Positions 1 through 7,036 are shown, counted from the first letter of the stretch. The stretch: 13,171 nucleotides of DNA from Blastocatellia bacterium (GCA_013695195.1 JACDAY010000233.1:1-13171), one strand, 5' to 3'. The notes: generated by a model from the sequence alone, not told the origin. Made by a program: numbers and translations.

Positions 1-1325
1 AATTGATCCAGCCTGCTCCGTTTTTCCTTGGGCTTTTGGGCCATCAATTTTTCCGCGTCATTCACCAGGGAACTATAGAAAAATTTGGGAGAGACTGGGT
101 AAAACCCGGGAATATTGTTACGAGCGGTGCCTTCAAGCTTCAGGCTTACCATCCATACGATGAAGTAATCGTCGTTAAAAATCCGAATTACTGGGACGCC
201 GGGATGGTCAAGCTTGACCGTATCGAGTTTTATCCGATGGAAGAAGCGACGACTATGATGAACCTTTACAAGGCCGGATCAGTGGACGCGATGTATAACC
301 ATGTACCGCCAGCCGCCTGGAACGAAGTCGTCAAGCAATACAAGGATGAATACCTGAATTTTCCGGAAATAACTATTGAATACTACACGATAAATGTGAA
401 GAAACCGCCAATGGACAATCTGAAAATTCGAAAGGCCTTCGCTCTGGCAGTCGATCGCGTGGCATTGGCGAAATTCCGCAAAACGACCAAACCTCTTGTA
501 GATTTTTCACCAGAAGGGATTTTCCCGAAATACGAAGAAGCGCGAACAAGGGTTTATTCGGAACAATTGAAGAAACAGGGCAGCTCGCTCGAAGAATGGA
601 AAGCACGCATATTCGATCCCGAAAAAGCCCGCAAGATATTGGCAGAGGCTGGTTATCCGGTGCAGAAAAACGGAAACACATATTCATGTCCGACGTTTCC
701 TATCGAGCAGGTCGAGCTTCTTTACAATACGGCAGAGAGCAACAAGGCCGTTGCCGAATTCATTCAAGCCCAGTGGAAGCAAAATCTGGGCATTACGGTT
801 CCGCTTAACAACCAGGAATGGAAAACATTTCTTAATGTCCGTAAGAAACTTGAATATAACGGCTTGGCGCGGGCCGGGTGGGTCGGCGACTATATGGATC
901 CGTTCACATTTCTCAACCTTTTTTATTCGCAGAACAACGACAGCTCGACCGGCTGGCACAACCCCAAATTCGACAAGATGCTCGACGATGCGAACAAGGA
1001 ACTCGACGAGATAAAACGTTTTGAAAAACTGGCCGAAGCTGAACTTTTTATGATGCAGGACCAGCCGGTGATCCCGCTTCAAACGCAGGCAACGAATTGG
1101 ATCAAAAAGCCTTATGTAAAGGGATTGTATCCCAATCCCGGAACCCTGCATCCGTGGAAATTTGTGTACATCGAACGTGATCCGAACAAATGGGATCAGA
1201 ACGTCGAAAATATAATGACGAACCGCGATGAATGGGTACACAGCCAAATTGACCGCCTGACGGCCACGCAGGAACAAATGAAGCTGTCGAAGGAAGCTGA
1301 GACTGTAAACACGATTGTTGAATAA
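1..1325 (+). CDS. Peptide ABC transporter solute-binding protein (SBP family 5), 5' end cut by window
   Basis: This is the C-terminal part (about 440 residues) of an extracytoplasmic DppA/OppA-type binding protein that captures peptides or similar solutes and delivers them to the permeases downstream. The family signature is visible near the start: IEKFGRDW, then IVTSGAFKL, then NPNYWD. Further on are KIRKAFALAVDR and the C-terminal lobe segment WVGDYMDPFTFLNLF, all typical of SBP_bac_5. Family members usually have 500-600 residues including a signal peptide, so about 100-170 N-terminal residues lie before the window. The frame is open to the window edge, and the TTG at position 3 is not a credible start. 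Ligand specificity (dipeptide, oligopeptide or other) cannot be read from the sequence. It heads the operon with DppB/C/D/F-type genes. Family is certain; substrate is inferred only. Confidence 0.93.
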   Translation, partial: LIQPAPFFLGLLGHQFFRVIHQGTIEKFGRDWVKPGNIVTSGAFKLQAYHPYDEVIVVKNPNYWDAGMVKLDRIEFYPMEEATTMMNLYKAGSVDAMYNHVPPAAWNEVVKQYKDEYLNFPEITIEYYTINVKKPPMDNLKIRKAFALAVDRVALAKFRKTTKPLVDFSPEGIFPKYEEARTRVYSEQLKKQGSSLEEWKARIFDPEKARKILAEAGYPVQKNGNTYSCPTFPIEQVELLYNTAESNKAVAEFIQAQWKQNLGITVPLNNQEWKTFLNVRKKLEYNGLARAGWVGDYMDPFTFLNLFYSQNNDSSTGWHNPKFDKMLDDANKELDEIKRFEKLAEAELFMMQDQPVIPLQTQATNWIKKPYVKGLYPNPGTLHPWKFVYIERDPNKWDQNVENIMTNRDEWVHSQIDRLTATQEQMKLSKEAETVNTIVE

Positions 1326-1328
1326 TTT

Positions 1329-1516
1329 ATGGATGAAAAGAAATTTCAGAGAGCAATCGACACTATTTCACTAACCGCGCAAAATTTTATACTGGTCTGC
1401 GGCAACTGCTAGAGGATCAGAGGAAGGCGATGAAGCGGCCGGAGAAGCTATGCAGGAAGTCTTTGATTTTGTACAAATCTATTGCGGAACAGGGCAAAGA
1501 AATCCGTCAAATATAA
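1329..1516 (+). pseudogene. Frameshifted remnant of a small helical (coiled-coil-like) protein
   Basis: An ATG lies 3 bases after the binding-protein stop, with the same TAA-TTT-ATG style of junction used elsewhere in the operon. It opens a 27-codon reading frame (MDEKKFQRAIDTISLTAQNF...) ending at TAG 1410-1412. The next credible peptide continues in another frame from about 1395: RQLLEDQRKAMKRPEKL, then CRKSLILYKSIAEQGKEIRQI, ending at TAA 1514-1516. Joining the two would give about 60 charged, helix-forming residues, similar in style to the short coiled-coil proteins common in Acidobacteriota and Cyanobacteria. A -1/+2 frameshift around 1390-1410 is the simplest reading. No family is recognised. 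It could instead be non-coding DNA that happens to look helical, or a sequencing error could have created the break. Confidence 0.35.
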
Positions 1517-1583
1517 TATTTGCAGTATGCGGGATGCACAAAGAAACAGACACACGATTGAACGACGGTGATCTTTATGGCGG

Positions 1584-1597
1584 AAAAAAATTTTTTT
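1584..1597. other. A7T7 tract upstream of the first permease gene
   Basis: Seven A followed by seven T form a perfect 14-bp palindrome in the otherwise unremarkable stretch 1517-1632. Such A-tracts are intrinsically rigid or curved and can raise promoter activity. No clear -35/-10 pair is seen with it. The rest of 1517-1632 shows no other feature, and the following permease ATG at 1633 has only a weak purine run (GAAACAGA) in place of a Shine-Dalgarno sequence. Confidence 0.3.
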
Positions 1598-1632
1598 AGC
1601 GAGAAAAGAAAAATTCTAATAGTCGAAACAGA

Positions 1633-2622
1633 ATGCTAAGTTTCATACTTAAACGATTATTTATCATCATTCCTATGGCGCTGTTGGTTATTACGCTGAC
1701 CTGGGCGCTTATCCGGATCGCACCGGGCAGCTTTTATTCAGGCGAAAAGCAGCTGCCTCCGGCGATCGAAGAAAATATCAAGAAAAAATACGGGCTCGAT
1801 AAACCCTGGTATTCGCAGTACCTCCTTATGCTCGGGAACGTAACGTGCCGGACATTGGCCGAAGGCGAGGTAACGAAAAACGGGCTTCAGTTCTCTATCG
1901 GCCAAACGACGGTCAAATGCTTCGATTTCGGCGATTCTTTAAAATATCAGGGCCAATCGGTAAATGAGATCATCAGGCGGCATCTGCCCTATTCGGTGAC
2001 GCTCGGAATTCTGGCGTATCTTTTGGCCCTTGTGATCGGTTTAGCTGCCGGCATTATTGCCGCTCTGAAGCAAAACTCGCCCTTGGATTACGGCTCTATG
2101 GCACTGGCCATGCTCGGTCTTTCACTGCCAAACTTTGTTCTGGGGCCGATTCTGGTCCTCGTGTTTGCTCTCGGCCTGCATTGGCTGCCGCCGGCCCGCT
2201 GGGGGAATCTTTCGAATGTGATTCTTCCGGTTATTACCTTGGCGGCAATCTATATGGCCTACATCGCGCGGCTCACCCGTGCGGGAATGCTGGAGGTAAT
2301 GCGCTCGGATTATATCCGCACGGCGCGTGCAAAGGGTCTGAATGAAACGACCGTTTTGCTAAAGCACGGATTGCGCGGCGGAATTATCCCGGTGGTTTCA
2401 TTCACAGGCCCGGCACTTGCCGGACTCCTGGCAGGAACGGTCGTTGTTGAAAAGGTTTTTGCCATTCCGGGCCTTGGCAATATTTTTATCCAGGCGGTTT
2501 TGAATCGCGACGAGCCATTAATTTTAGGAATTGTAGCATTTCTTTCGATATTGATAATGATCTTCAATCTCGCTGTCGATATTTCCTACGGATTCTTAGA
2601 CCCGCGAATTCGATACGAATAA
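1633..2622 (+). CDS. Peptide ABC transporter permease, DppB/OppB family
   Basis: This inner-membrane permease subunit (329 residues) forms half of the translocation path of the peptide importer. It starts with the family's N-terminal signature (LSFILKRLFIIIPMALLVI, first membrane segment, residues 3-21) followed by RIAPG at 28-32. Further hydrophobic segments lie at about 122-145, 156-183, 196-212, 255-275 and 296-318. The cytoplasmic EAA loop that docks on the ATPases is at about 221-253 (DYIRTARAKGL...HGLRGGIIP). The C-terminus FLDPRIRYE is typical. The periplasmic loop between segments 1 and 2 is enlarged: about 25 extra residues with two cysteines (C72, C96) precede the conserved FGDS at 99-102. 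It lies 307 bp after the binding protein and 4 bp before the Uma2 gene. DppB and OppB types cannot be separated confidently here. Confidence 0.95.
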   Translation: MLSFILKRLFIIIPMALLVITLTWALIRIAPGSFYSGEKQLPPAIEENIKKKYGLDKPWYSQYLLMLGNVTCRTLAEGEVTKNGLQFSIGQTTVKCFDFGDSLKYQGQSVNEIIRRHLPYSVTLGILAYLLALVIGLAAGIIAALKQNSPLDYGSMALAMLGLSLPNFVLGPILVLVFALGLHWLPPARWGNLSNVILPVITLAAIYMAYIARLTRAGMLEVMRSDYIRTARAKGLNETTVLLKHGLRGGIIPVVSFTGPALAGLLAGTVVVEKVFAIPGLGNIFIQAVLNRDEPLILGIVAFLSILIMIFNLAVDISYGFLDPRIRYE

Positions 2623-2623
2623 A

Positions 2624-2632
2624 TTTATGACG
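2624..2632 (+). repeat. Left copy of a 9-bp direct repeat bounding the Uma2 gene
   Basis: TTTATGACG spans the start codon of the Uma2 gene. The identical 9-mer recurs at 3218-3226 across the start codon of the second permease gene, exactly 594 bp away. The flanks also resemble each other (AATAAA before this copy, AATAG before the other). Part of the match is forced, because both copies contain a start codon after a stop. Confidence 0.6.
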
Positions 2633-3217
2633 ACGGTAGAACAAATAATAAGCAGCTCAACTGTCCGGCCAAAGAGATTTCGCGTGGATGAGTTTCGGAA
2701 GATGACCGAAGCCGGAATTTTGCCCGAGGAAAGCGGCTGGGAAATTATTGACGGATTCCTTATAGACAGAATGACAATCGGAAGTAAACACGCAAGTATC
2801 GTTAAGCGTCTCAATAAACTATTGGCTGAATTTTTAACAAATCAAGTAATCATTTCTGTTCAGGATCCGATTCACGTCGATGATTACAATGAGCCCGAGC
2901 CGGACATCACGCTTCTAAAGCCACGCCCTGATTTTTATGCGGAAAGCCATCCGACTCCTTCCGACGTGCTGTTGCTTATCGAGGTCTCGGATTCAACGAT
3001 CGGATATGACCGCGGCATTAAAATGAAGCTTTATGCCGAAGCAGGAATAATCGAAGTCTGGCTCGTGAATTTGTTGGATGAAACAATTGAACGGTATTCT
3101 TTACCGGCGAACGGCCGGTTCGGTTCGGTGGAAACTTTTAACAGGGGCGATTCTATACATTCAATTTCCCTGGAATATTTAACGTTAAATGTAGATGAAA
3201 TTTTAGGTTCCCAATAG
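2627..3217 (+). CDS. Uma2-family PD-(D/E)XK nuclease-fold protein (DUF820)
   Basis: This is a 196-residue Uma2 protein with the PD-(D/E)XK endonuclease fold. The domain core is all present: WEIIDGFLI (38-46), KHASIV (54-59), EPDI with candidate metal ligand D93 (91-94), LLIEVSDST with E119 (116-124), YDRGIKMKLYAEAGI with K132 (127-141) and EVWLVNL (143-149). The family is often found in many copies in Cyanobacteria, Acidobacteriota and Chloroflexi; its substrate and biological role are largely unknown. The gene lies between two permease genes, 4 bp after DppB and 3 bp before DppC, in the same direction, so it must be co-transcribed with the importer. No Shine-Dalgarno is visible and translational coupling is likely. 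The full catalytic set suggests an intact protein. A link to peptide transport is not implied; insertion into the operon is the simpler reading. Confidence 0.9.
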   Translation: MTTVEQIISSSTVRPKRFRVDEFRKMTEAGILPEESGWEIIDGFLIDRMTIGSKHASIVKRLNKLLAEFLTNQVIISVQDPIHVDDYNEPEPDITLLKPRPDFYAESHPTPSDVLLLIEVSDSTIGYDRGIKMKLYAEAGIIEVWLVNLLDETIERYSLPANGRFGSVETFNRGDSIHSISLEYLTLNVDEILGSQ

Positions 3218-3226
3218 TTTATGACG
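3218..3226 (+). repeat. Right copy of the 9-bp direct repeat bounding the Uma2 gene
   Basis: TTTATGACG, identical to 2624-2632, covers the start of the second permease gene. Deleting one repeat plus the 585 bp between would place this permease 4 bp after the first permease, which is the layout expected for an uninterrupted Dpp/Opp operon. Confidence 0.6.
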
Positions 3227-4192
3227 GAAAATGTCGAAATAGTAAAAGGTGCATCGCTTTGGGGCGACGCGTGGAAGCGCCTTTTGAAGAATAAACTGGC
3301 CGTTTTCGGTTTGATCGTGATCTCGATAATGGTAATCGCGGTCATTATCGGCCCGGCTATTATACGTTGGACGACCGGATTTACGCCAGATTATATACCG
3401 TCGGATGTCGGCAGCGGCGAATTGGTCTCGTCCTTTCCGCCGTCGATGACACATCCCATGGGAACCGACGACCAGGGACGCGACCTGCTGGCCCGCGTGC
3501 TGCAGGGCGGGCGAATCTCGCTGACGGTGGGTATAATTTCCACGTTCGTATCGCTGCTCGTGGGTGTTTCCTACGGCGCGATCGCGGGCTTTCTCGGCGG
3601 GCGAATCGACAACCTGATGATGCGGATCGTAGATATCATTTACGCAATTCCTTATATTCTCATCGTTATTGTTTTGCTCTCCGTTTTTGGCGGCCCGAAC
3701 ACTCCGAACTGGATTCAATCGCTCTCGGAAACATTCGGCGGCGCCGGAAATCAGGGCATGAGCCAGATTTTCCTGCTGTTTTTCGCGCTTGGCCTCGTGT
3801 CATGGCTGACGATGGCTCGCGTCGTCCGGGGACAAGTATTGTCGCTCAAAAATCAGGAATTCGTTTTAGCTGCAAGAGCCACCGGAGTTTCCTCATTCGG
3901 AATAATCTTCCGCCATCTCGTGCCCAACGCACTCGGCCCTGTGATAGTTTACGCGACGCTTACGGTTCCGAGCGTCATGCTGACCGAAGCGTTCTTATCA
4001 TTTCTCGGTCTCGGCGTGCAGGCTCCTTACGCGTCCTGGGGAAGCCTCGCCTCCGACGGCATCAAAAATATCTCGATCTTTCCATGGCAGTTGATATTCC
4101 CGGGCGTAACGATGGCATTGACATTATTTTCCCTGAATTTTTTGGGTGATGGTTTGCGGGATGCTCTTGATCCCCAGACACGAAAATTCTGA
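3221..4192 (+). CDS. Peptide ABC transporter permease, DppC/OppC family
   Basis: This 323-residue inner-membrane permease pairs with the DppB-type subunit. It has the OppC_N-type beginning (WKRLLKNKLAVFGLIVI, residues 18-34, leading into the first membrane segment at about 26-47). The periplasmic signature HPMGTDDQGRD at 78-88, followed by LLARVLQGGRISL, is diagnostic of the DppC/OppC branch. Hydrophobic segments follow at about 103-125, 136-157, 182-202, 237-262 and 291-308. The EAA loop contacting the ATPases is at 213-236 (EFVLAARATGV...RHLVPN). The C-terminus GDGLRDALDP is typical. It starts 3 bp after the Uma2 stop without a clear ribosome binding site and is followed 26 bp later by the first ATPase gene. 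Family is certain; peptide specificity is inferred from the operon. Confidence 0.96.
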   Translation: MTENVEIVKGASLWGDAWKRLLKNKLAVFGLIVISIMVIAVIIGPAIIRWTTGFTPDYIPSDVGSGELVSSFPPSMTHPMGTDDQGRDLLARVLQGGRISLTVGIISTFVSLLVGVSYGAIAGFLGGRIDNLMMRIVDIIYAIPYILIVIVLLSVFGGPNTPNWIQSLSETFGGAGNQGMSQIFLLFFALGLVSWLTMARVVRGQVLSLKNQEFVLAARATGVSSFGIIFRHLVPNALGPVIVYATLTVPSVMLTEAFLSFLGLGVQAPYASWGSLASDGIKNISIFPWQLIFPGVTMALTLFSLNFLGDGLRDALDPQTRKF

Positions 4193-4218
4193 GCCGGACG
4201 CTGACTTTACCTTATTAA

Positions 4219-5238
4219 ATGACCAATCACAACGGCACAATTCTAACGGTTAACGACCTAAAAACCTATTTTCAAACCGAAGACGGCATTGTCAAAGCCG
4301 TTGACGGCATTTCGTTTCAGCTGCAAAAGGGCGAGACGCTAGGCATCGTGGGCGAATCCGGCAGCGGCAAATCGGTAACCAATCTTTCGGTAATGCGGCT
4401 TATTCCCGAGCCTCCGGGAAAGATCGTTAACGGTGATATTATTTTCGACGGCATAGACGTTCGCGAGCTGGCGATCGACGAGGTGCGAAAGATCCGCGGC
4501 AAGCGCATGGCGATGATCTTTCAGGACCCGATGACGTCGCTCAATCCGTTTTTGAGGATTTCCTCGCAGTTGATGGAAGTAACGCGGCTTCATCTTGGAC
4601 ATAATAAAAAGCAGGCTTACGACCACGCGATAAAAATGCTCAAAACGGTCGGAATCTCCGACGCCGAAGAGCGTATCGACAGCTATCCGCACGAATTTTC
4701 CGGCGGTATGCGGCAGCGTGTGATGATCGCAATGGCCCTGAGCTGCGACCCCGAATTATTGATCGCCGATGAGCCGACCACCGCACTCGATGTAACGATC
4801 CAGGCGCAAATTCTCGAGCTTATAAAAGATTTAAAGGCGCGAATGGGCACGAGCGTAATACTGATCACGCACGATCTAGGCGTAGTGGCCGGAATGACCG
4901 AAAAGATCATTGTGATGTACGCCGGCAAAGTTTTCGAACAGGCCCCAACCCGCGAGCTTTTCGCCACGCCTGCAAATCCCTACACAAAAGGGCTTTTAAA
5001 GAGTGTTCCTGATCCCGCGCACGAGCAAGGCAAAGAACTTTATCAAATTCCCGGCCTGCCGCCGGATGTAGCTCATCTCCCGCCCGGATGTCCGTTTGCG
5101 GAACGATGTGGTTACGTGCAGGAAATTTGCCGCACTGAATATCCGCCATTTATTCAGATCAATGAAGATCATCATTCACTCTGCCACTTTGCCCGGGAAG
5201 TTTATGCCGAATCGGTGCAGGAGAGACAAGCGAAATAA
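4219..5238 (+). CDS. Peptide ABC transporter ATP-binding protein, DppD/OppD family
   Basis: This is one of the two cytoplasmic ATPases powering the importer (339 residues, normal length). All ATPase motifs are intact: Walker A GESGSGKS at 45-52, Q-loop Q102 (FQDPMTSLNP), signature SGGMRQR at 161-167, Walker B LLIADEP at 180-186 and switch histidine H218. The C-terminal oligopeptide-transporter extension (about 240-325) includes NPYTKGLL and four cysteines spaced C-x5-C-x6-C-x17-C (C291, C297, C304, C322). This pattern is conserved in the family and has been linked to a [4Fe-4S] cluster in structurally studied Opp/Dpp transporters. The stop codon is immediately followed by the next ATPase's ATG (TAA-ATG), so translation is probably coupled. 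SGGMRQR places it with DppD/OppD, while the neighbour carries SGGQRQR as in DppF/OppF. Confidence 0.96.
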   Translation: MTNHNGTILTVNDLKTYFQTEDGIVKAVDGISFQLQKGETLGIVGESGSGKSVTNLSVMRLIPEPPGKIVNGDIIFDGIDVRELAIDEVRKIRGKRMAMIFQDPMTSLNPFLRISSQLMEVTRLHLGHNKKQAYDHAIKMLKTVGISDAEERIDSYPHEFSGGMRQRVMIAMALSCDPELLIADEPTTALDVTIQAQILELIKDLKARMGTSVILITHDLGVVAGMTEKIIVMYAGKVFEQAPTRELFATPANPYTKGLLKSVPDPAHEQGKELYQIPGLPPDVAHLPPGCPFAERCGYVQEICRTEYPPFIQINEDHHSLCHFAREVYAESVQERQAK

Positions 5239-6279
5239 ATGTCTGAAACCAACGAAAAAAACATCATTTCAATTCAGGACTTGAAGGTTCACTATAAAGT
5301 GGGCGGCGGACTCTTCACCGCGGCAAAATATGTCAAAGCGGTTGACGGCGTAACGCTCGACATTGAGAAAGGCGAAACACTCGGGCTTGTAGGCGAATCA
5401 GGCTGCGGGAAATCAACTCTTGGAAAAGCCATTTTGCGGCTTACGGAACCCACCGACGGGAAGGTGTTTTATAAGGGCAAGGATTTAGCGCATCTACCGC
5501 AGTCGGCGATGCGCGAACAGCGAAAGCATCTGCAAATGATCTTTCAAGACCCTTACGCAAGCCTGAATCCGCGAATGACGGTTGGGAATATTATTGGAGA
5601 GCCTATCCGCACGTTCGGCCTTGCCAACGGGAAATCTGTCGAGTCAAAAGTGCAGGAATTGATGGAGACCGTCGGCCTCAGCCGCCGATTTGTAAAGCGT
5701 TATCCGCACGAATTCTCCGGCGGGCAGCGCCAGCGTATCGGCATTGCACGCGCTTTGGCGGTCGATCCCGAATTCATTGTTGCGGACGAGCCGATCTCGG
5801 CTTTGGACGTTTCCATTCAGGCTCAGATAATGAACCTGATGGAGCGCCTGCAAGCGGAAAAGAACCTGACATATTTATTTATTTCGCACGATTTGCGGGC
5901 GGTTCGCCATCTTTCGGACAGAGTGGCCGTTATGTATCTTGGCAGAATAGTCGAGCTTGCTGACGGCAGGGAAGTTTACAGGGATCCGTTAATGCCGTAC
6001 ACAAAGGCCCTGATCTCCGCGGTTCCCGTTCCCGATCCGGAGATTGAAGCGGCGCGCGAAAGAATAATTTTAACCGGCGACGTGCCGTCGCCGATAAATC
6101 CGCCTAGCGGCTGCCCGTTTCACACAAGATGCCGGTATGCGATCCAGGAATGTAAGGAAATAGTACCGAAATTGGTTGAGATCAAACCGCTCCATCTCGC
6201 AGCCTGCATCCGCATTTCGCCTCAATATCCACACATTGAAGAAAATTCGAAACAAGGCTTGGGAGTTGTGGGGAATTAA
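5239..6279 (+). CDS. Peptide ABC transporter ATP-binding protein, DppF/OppF family
   Basis: This is the second ATPase of the importer (346 residues). Motifs: Walker A GESGCGKS at 52-59, Q-loop Q103 (FQDPYASLNPR), signature SGGQRQR at 160-166, Walker B FIVADEP at 179-185 and switch H217 (FISHDL). An N-terminal insertion with GGGLFTAAKYVKAVDGV (22-38) is characteristic of the DppF/OppF branch. The C-terminal extension carries four cysteines (C292, C298, C305, C323) with exactly the same spacing as in the partner ATPase. It starts directly after the DppD-type stop codon; a purine-rich GGAGAG lies about 13 bases upstream, farther than is ideal. It is the last gene of the operon, followed within 10 bp by a strong hairpin. 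Both ATP sites look functional, so an active heterodimer is expected. Confidence 0.96.
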   Translation: MSETNEKNIISIQDLKVHYKVGGGLFTAAKYVKAVDGVTLDIEKGETLGLVGESGCGKSTLGKAILRLTEPTDGKVFYKGKDLAHLPQSAMREQRKHLQMIFQDPYASLNPRMTVGNIIGEPIRTFGLANGKSVESKVQELMETVGLSRRFVKRYPHEFSGGQRQRIGIARALAVDPEFIVADEPISALDVSIQAQIMNLMERLQAEKNLTYLFISHDLRAVRHLSDRVAVMYLGRIVELADGREVYRDPLMPYTKALISAVPVPDPEIEAARERIILTGDVPSPINPPSGCPFHTRCRYAIQECKEIVPKLVEIKPLHLAACIRISPQYPHIEENSKQGLGVVGN

Positions 6280-6288
6280 TTTTTAAAC

Positions 6289-6317
6289 GAAAAGAGGCTA
6301 AATAAAAGCCTCTTTTC
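6289..6317. terminator. Bidirectional intrinsic terminator between convergent genes
   Basis: A perfect 11-bp stem, GAAAAGAGGCT (6289-6299) with AGCCTCTTTTC (6307-6317), has a 7-base loop. The A-run and T-run inside the stem ends provide the T-tract in either direction. It sits 9 bp after the importer operon's last stop codon and 26 bp after the stop of the convergent DUF2383 gene, so it can serve both transcripts. Confidence 0.8.
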
Positions 6318-6343
6318 AATAACAAGCTATAGTAATTAACTTA

Positions 6344-6889
6344 CTAGTAGCTTGTTGAAGCTGTATTTGAGTTAATGTCTCCCGCGTTGTTCGCCGAATC
6401 ACGGAGGGCTTTGACGCGGTCGTGAGCAGACTGAATGGACGCATATTGGGTTTGCACGGTGTCCATAACGTGCGAAGGCAGTTTCTGCTCGAGCGCTTCC
6501 TTATACGCATTTTTTGCCGAATCTTCACCACGTTCGCATTCGTTCAGGACCGATCCTTCATCCTTACCAGTCACCGCAGATTTAATATTTATCCAGCCGC
6601 GATGTAGCGATGCACTAAGACTGCCCGAACTTTCCGGGTCTCCGCCGAGCGTTTGTACGAGAGTTTGCAATTCACCTGCGAACTGGGACCTTTGTTGGGA
6701 AAATTCATAAAATAACGATTTGAGATCCGAGCGTTCGACGCCTTCCGCCGCTACTTTAAAGCCGTCCTGGCCATCTTTGCATGTTTCGATCAGCCCGTTT
6801 AATGTCGAAATGACTTCATCATTGTCCGGTGTAGTAGAAGAATTAAAATCCGTTCCCGATGCGGACGGTTTTTCATATTGGTTGTTCAT
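6344..6889 (-). CDS. PA2169 / DUF2383 family four-helix-bundle protein
   Basis: This 181-residue protein belongs to the PA2169/DUF2383 family, a ferritin-like helical bundle of unknown molecular function often seen among stress- or stationary-phase proteins. Family hallmarks are VISTLNGLIETCKDGQDGF, the QRSQFAGELQ helix, LGGDP, and the SASLHRGW box at about 92-99, followed by LNECERGEDSAKNAYKEAL. The low-complexity N-terminus (residues 1-22, Ser/Thr/Asp) and C-terminus (Asn/Ser/Thr) look disordered. No signal peptide is visible. The start was chosen at ATG 6889-6887 because a perfect AGGAGG (6898-6903) lies 8 bases before it; the in-frame GTG at 6895 would leave only 2. It is monocistronic, with a candidate sigma-54 promoter upstream and a shared terminator downstream. 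Family is confident; role is unknown. Confidence 0.9.
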   Translation of the reverse strand: MNNQYEKPSASGTDFNSSTTPDNDEVISTLNGLIETCKDGQDGFKVAAEGVERSDLKSLFYEFSQQRSQFAGELQTLVQTLGGDPESSGSLSASLHRGWINIKSAVTGKDEGSVLNECERGEDSAKNAYKEALEQKLPSHVMDTVQTQYASIQSAHDRVKALRDSANNAGDINSNTASTSY

Positions 6890-6897
6890 ATTCACTG

Positions 6898-6903
6898 CCT
6901 CCT
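6898..6903 (-). promoter_or_regulatory. Consensus Shine-Dalgarno of the DUF2383 gene
   Basis: AGGAGG on the minus strand, 8 bases before ATG 6889-6887. It decides the start against the upstream in-frame GTG. It is the strongest ribosome binding site in the window; most other genes here lack one, so high expression is plausible. Confidence 0.85.
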
Positions 6904-6950
6904 AAATCCAAAATATATTTTCACAGCATATTACTGCACCATTAGAAATA

Positions 6951-6967
6951 TACAATAGCCGTGCCAA
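6951..6967 (-). promoter_or_regulatory. Candidate sigma-54 (RpoN) -24/-12 promoter for the DUF2383 gene
   Basis: On the minus strand the sequence is TTGGCACG-GCTA-TTGTA. The sigma-54 consensus is TTGGCACG-N4-TTGCA, so the -24 half is perfect, the spacing is exact, and one base of the -12 half differs (GT in place of GC). Transcription would start at about 6940, giving a leader of about 50 bases before the ATG. No equally good sigma-70 pair was seen. The -12 mismatch falls on a strongly conserved base, which lowers certainty. Confidence 0.6.
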
Positions 6968-7036
6968 ACGGTTTATGCCCGTAAATGCGAGGTTTATTGG
7001 AGATAATTTTTTGATGCAAGCCCTGTGACCGAATCA

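Noticed and set aside
684..1277. 197-codon minus-strand frame opposite the binding-protein gene
   Set aside because: It is antisense to a well-recognised coding region, with a composition typical of reverse-frame shadows and no motif.
2627..3217. Uma2 gene as part of a restriction or defence island
   Set aside because: No methyltransferase, other nuclease or defence gene lies nearby; both flanks are ordinary importer genes.
3367..4149. Long 260-codon plus-strand frame overlapping the DppC-type gene
   Set aside because: It lies wholly within a certain permease gene in another frame, is rich in Arg and Ser, and shows no domain pattern.
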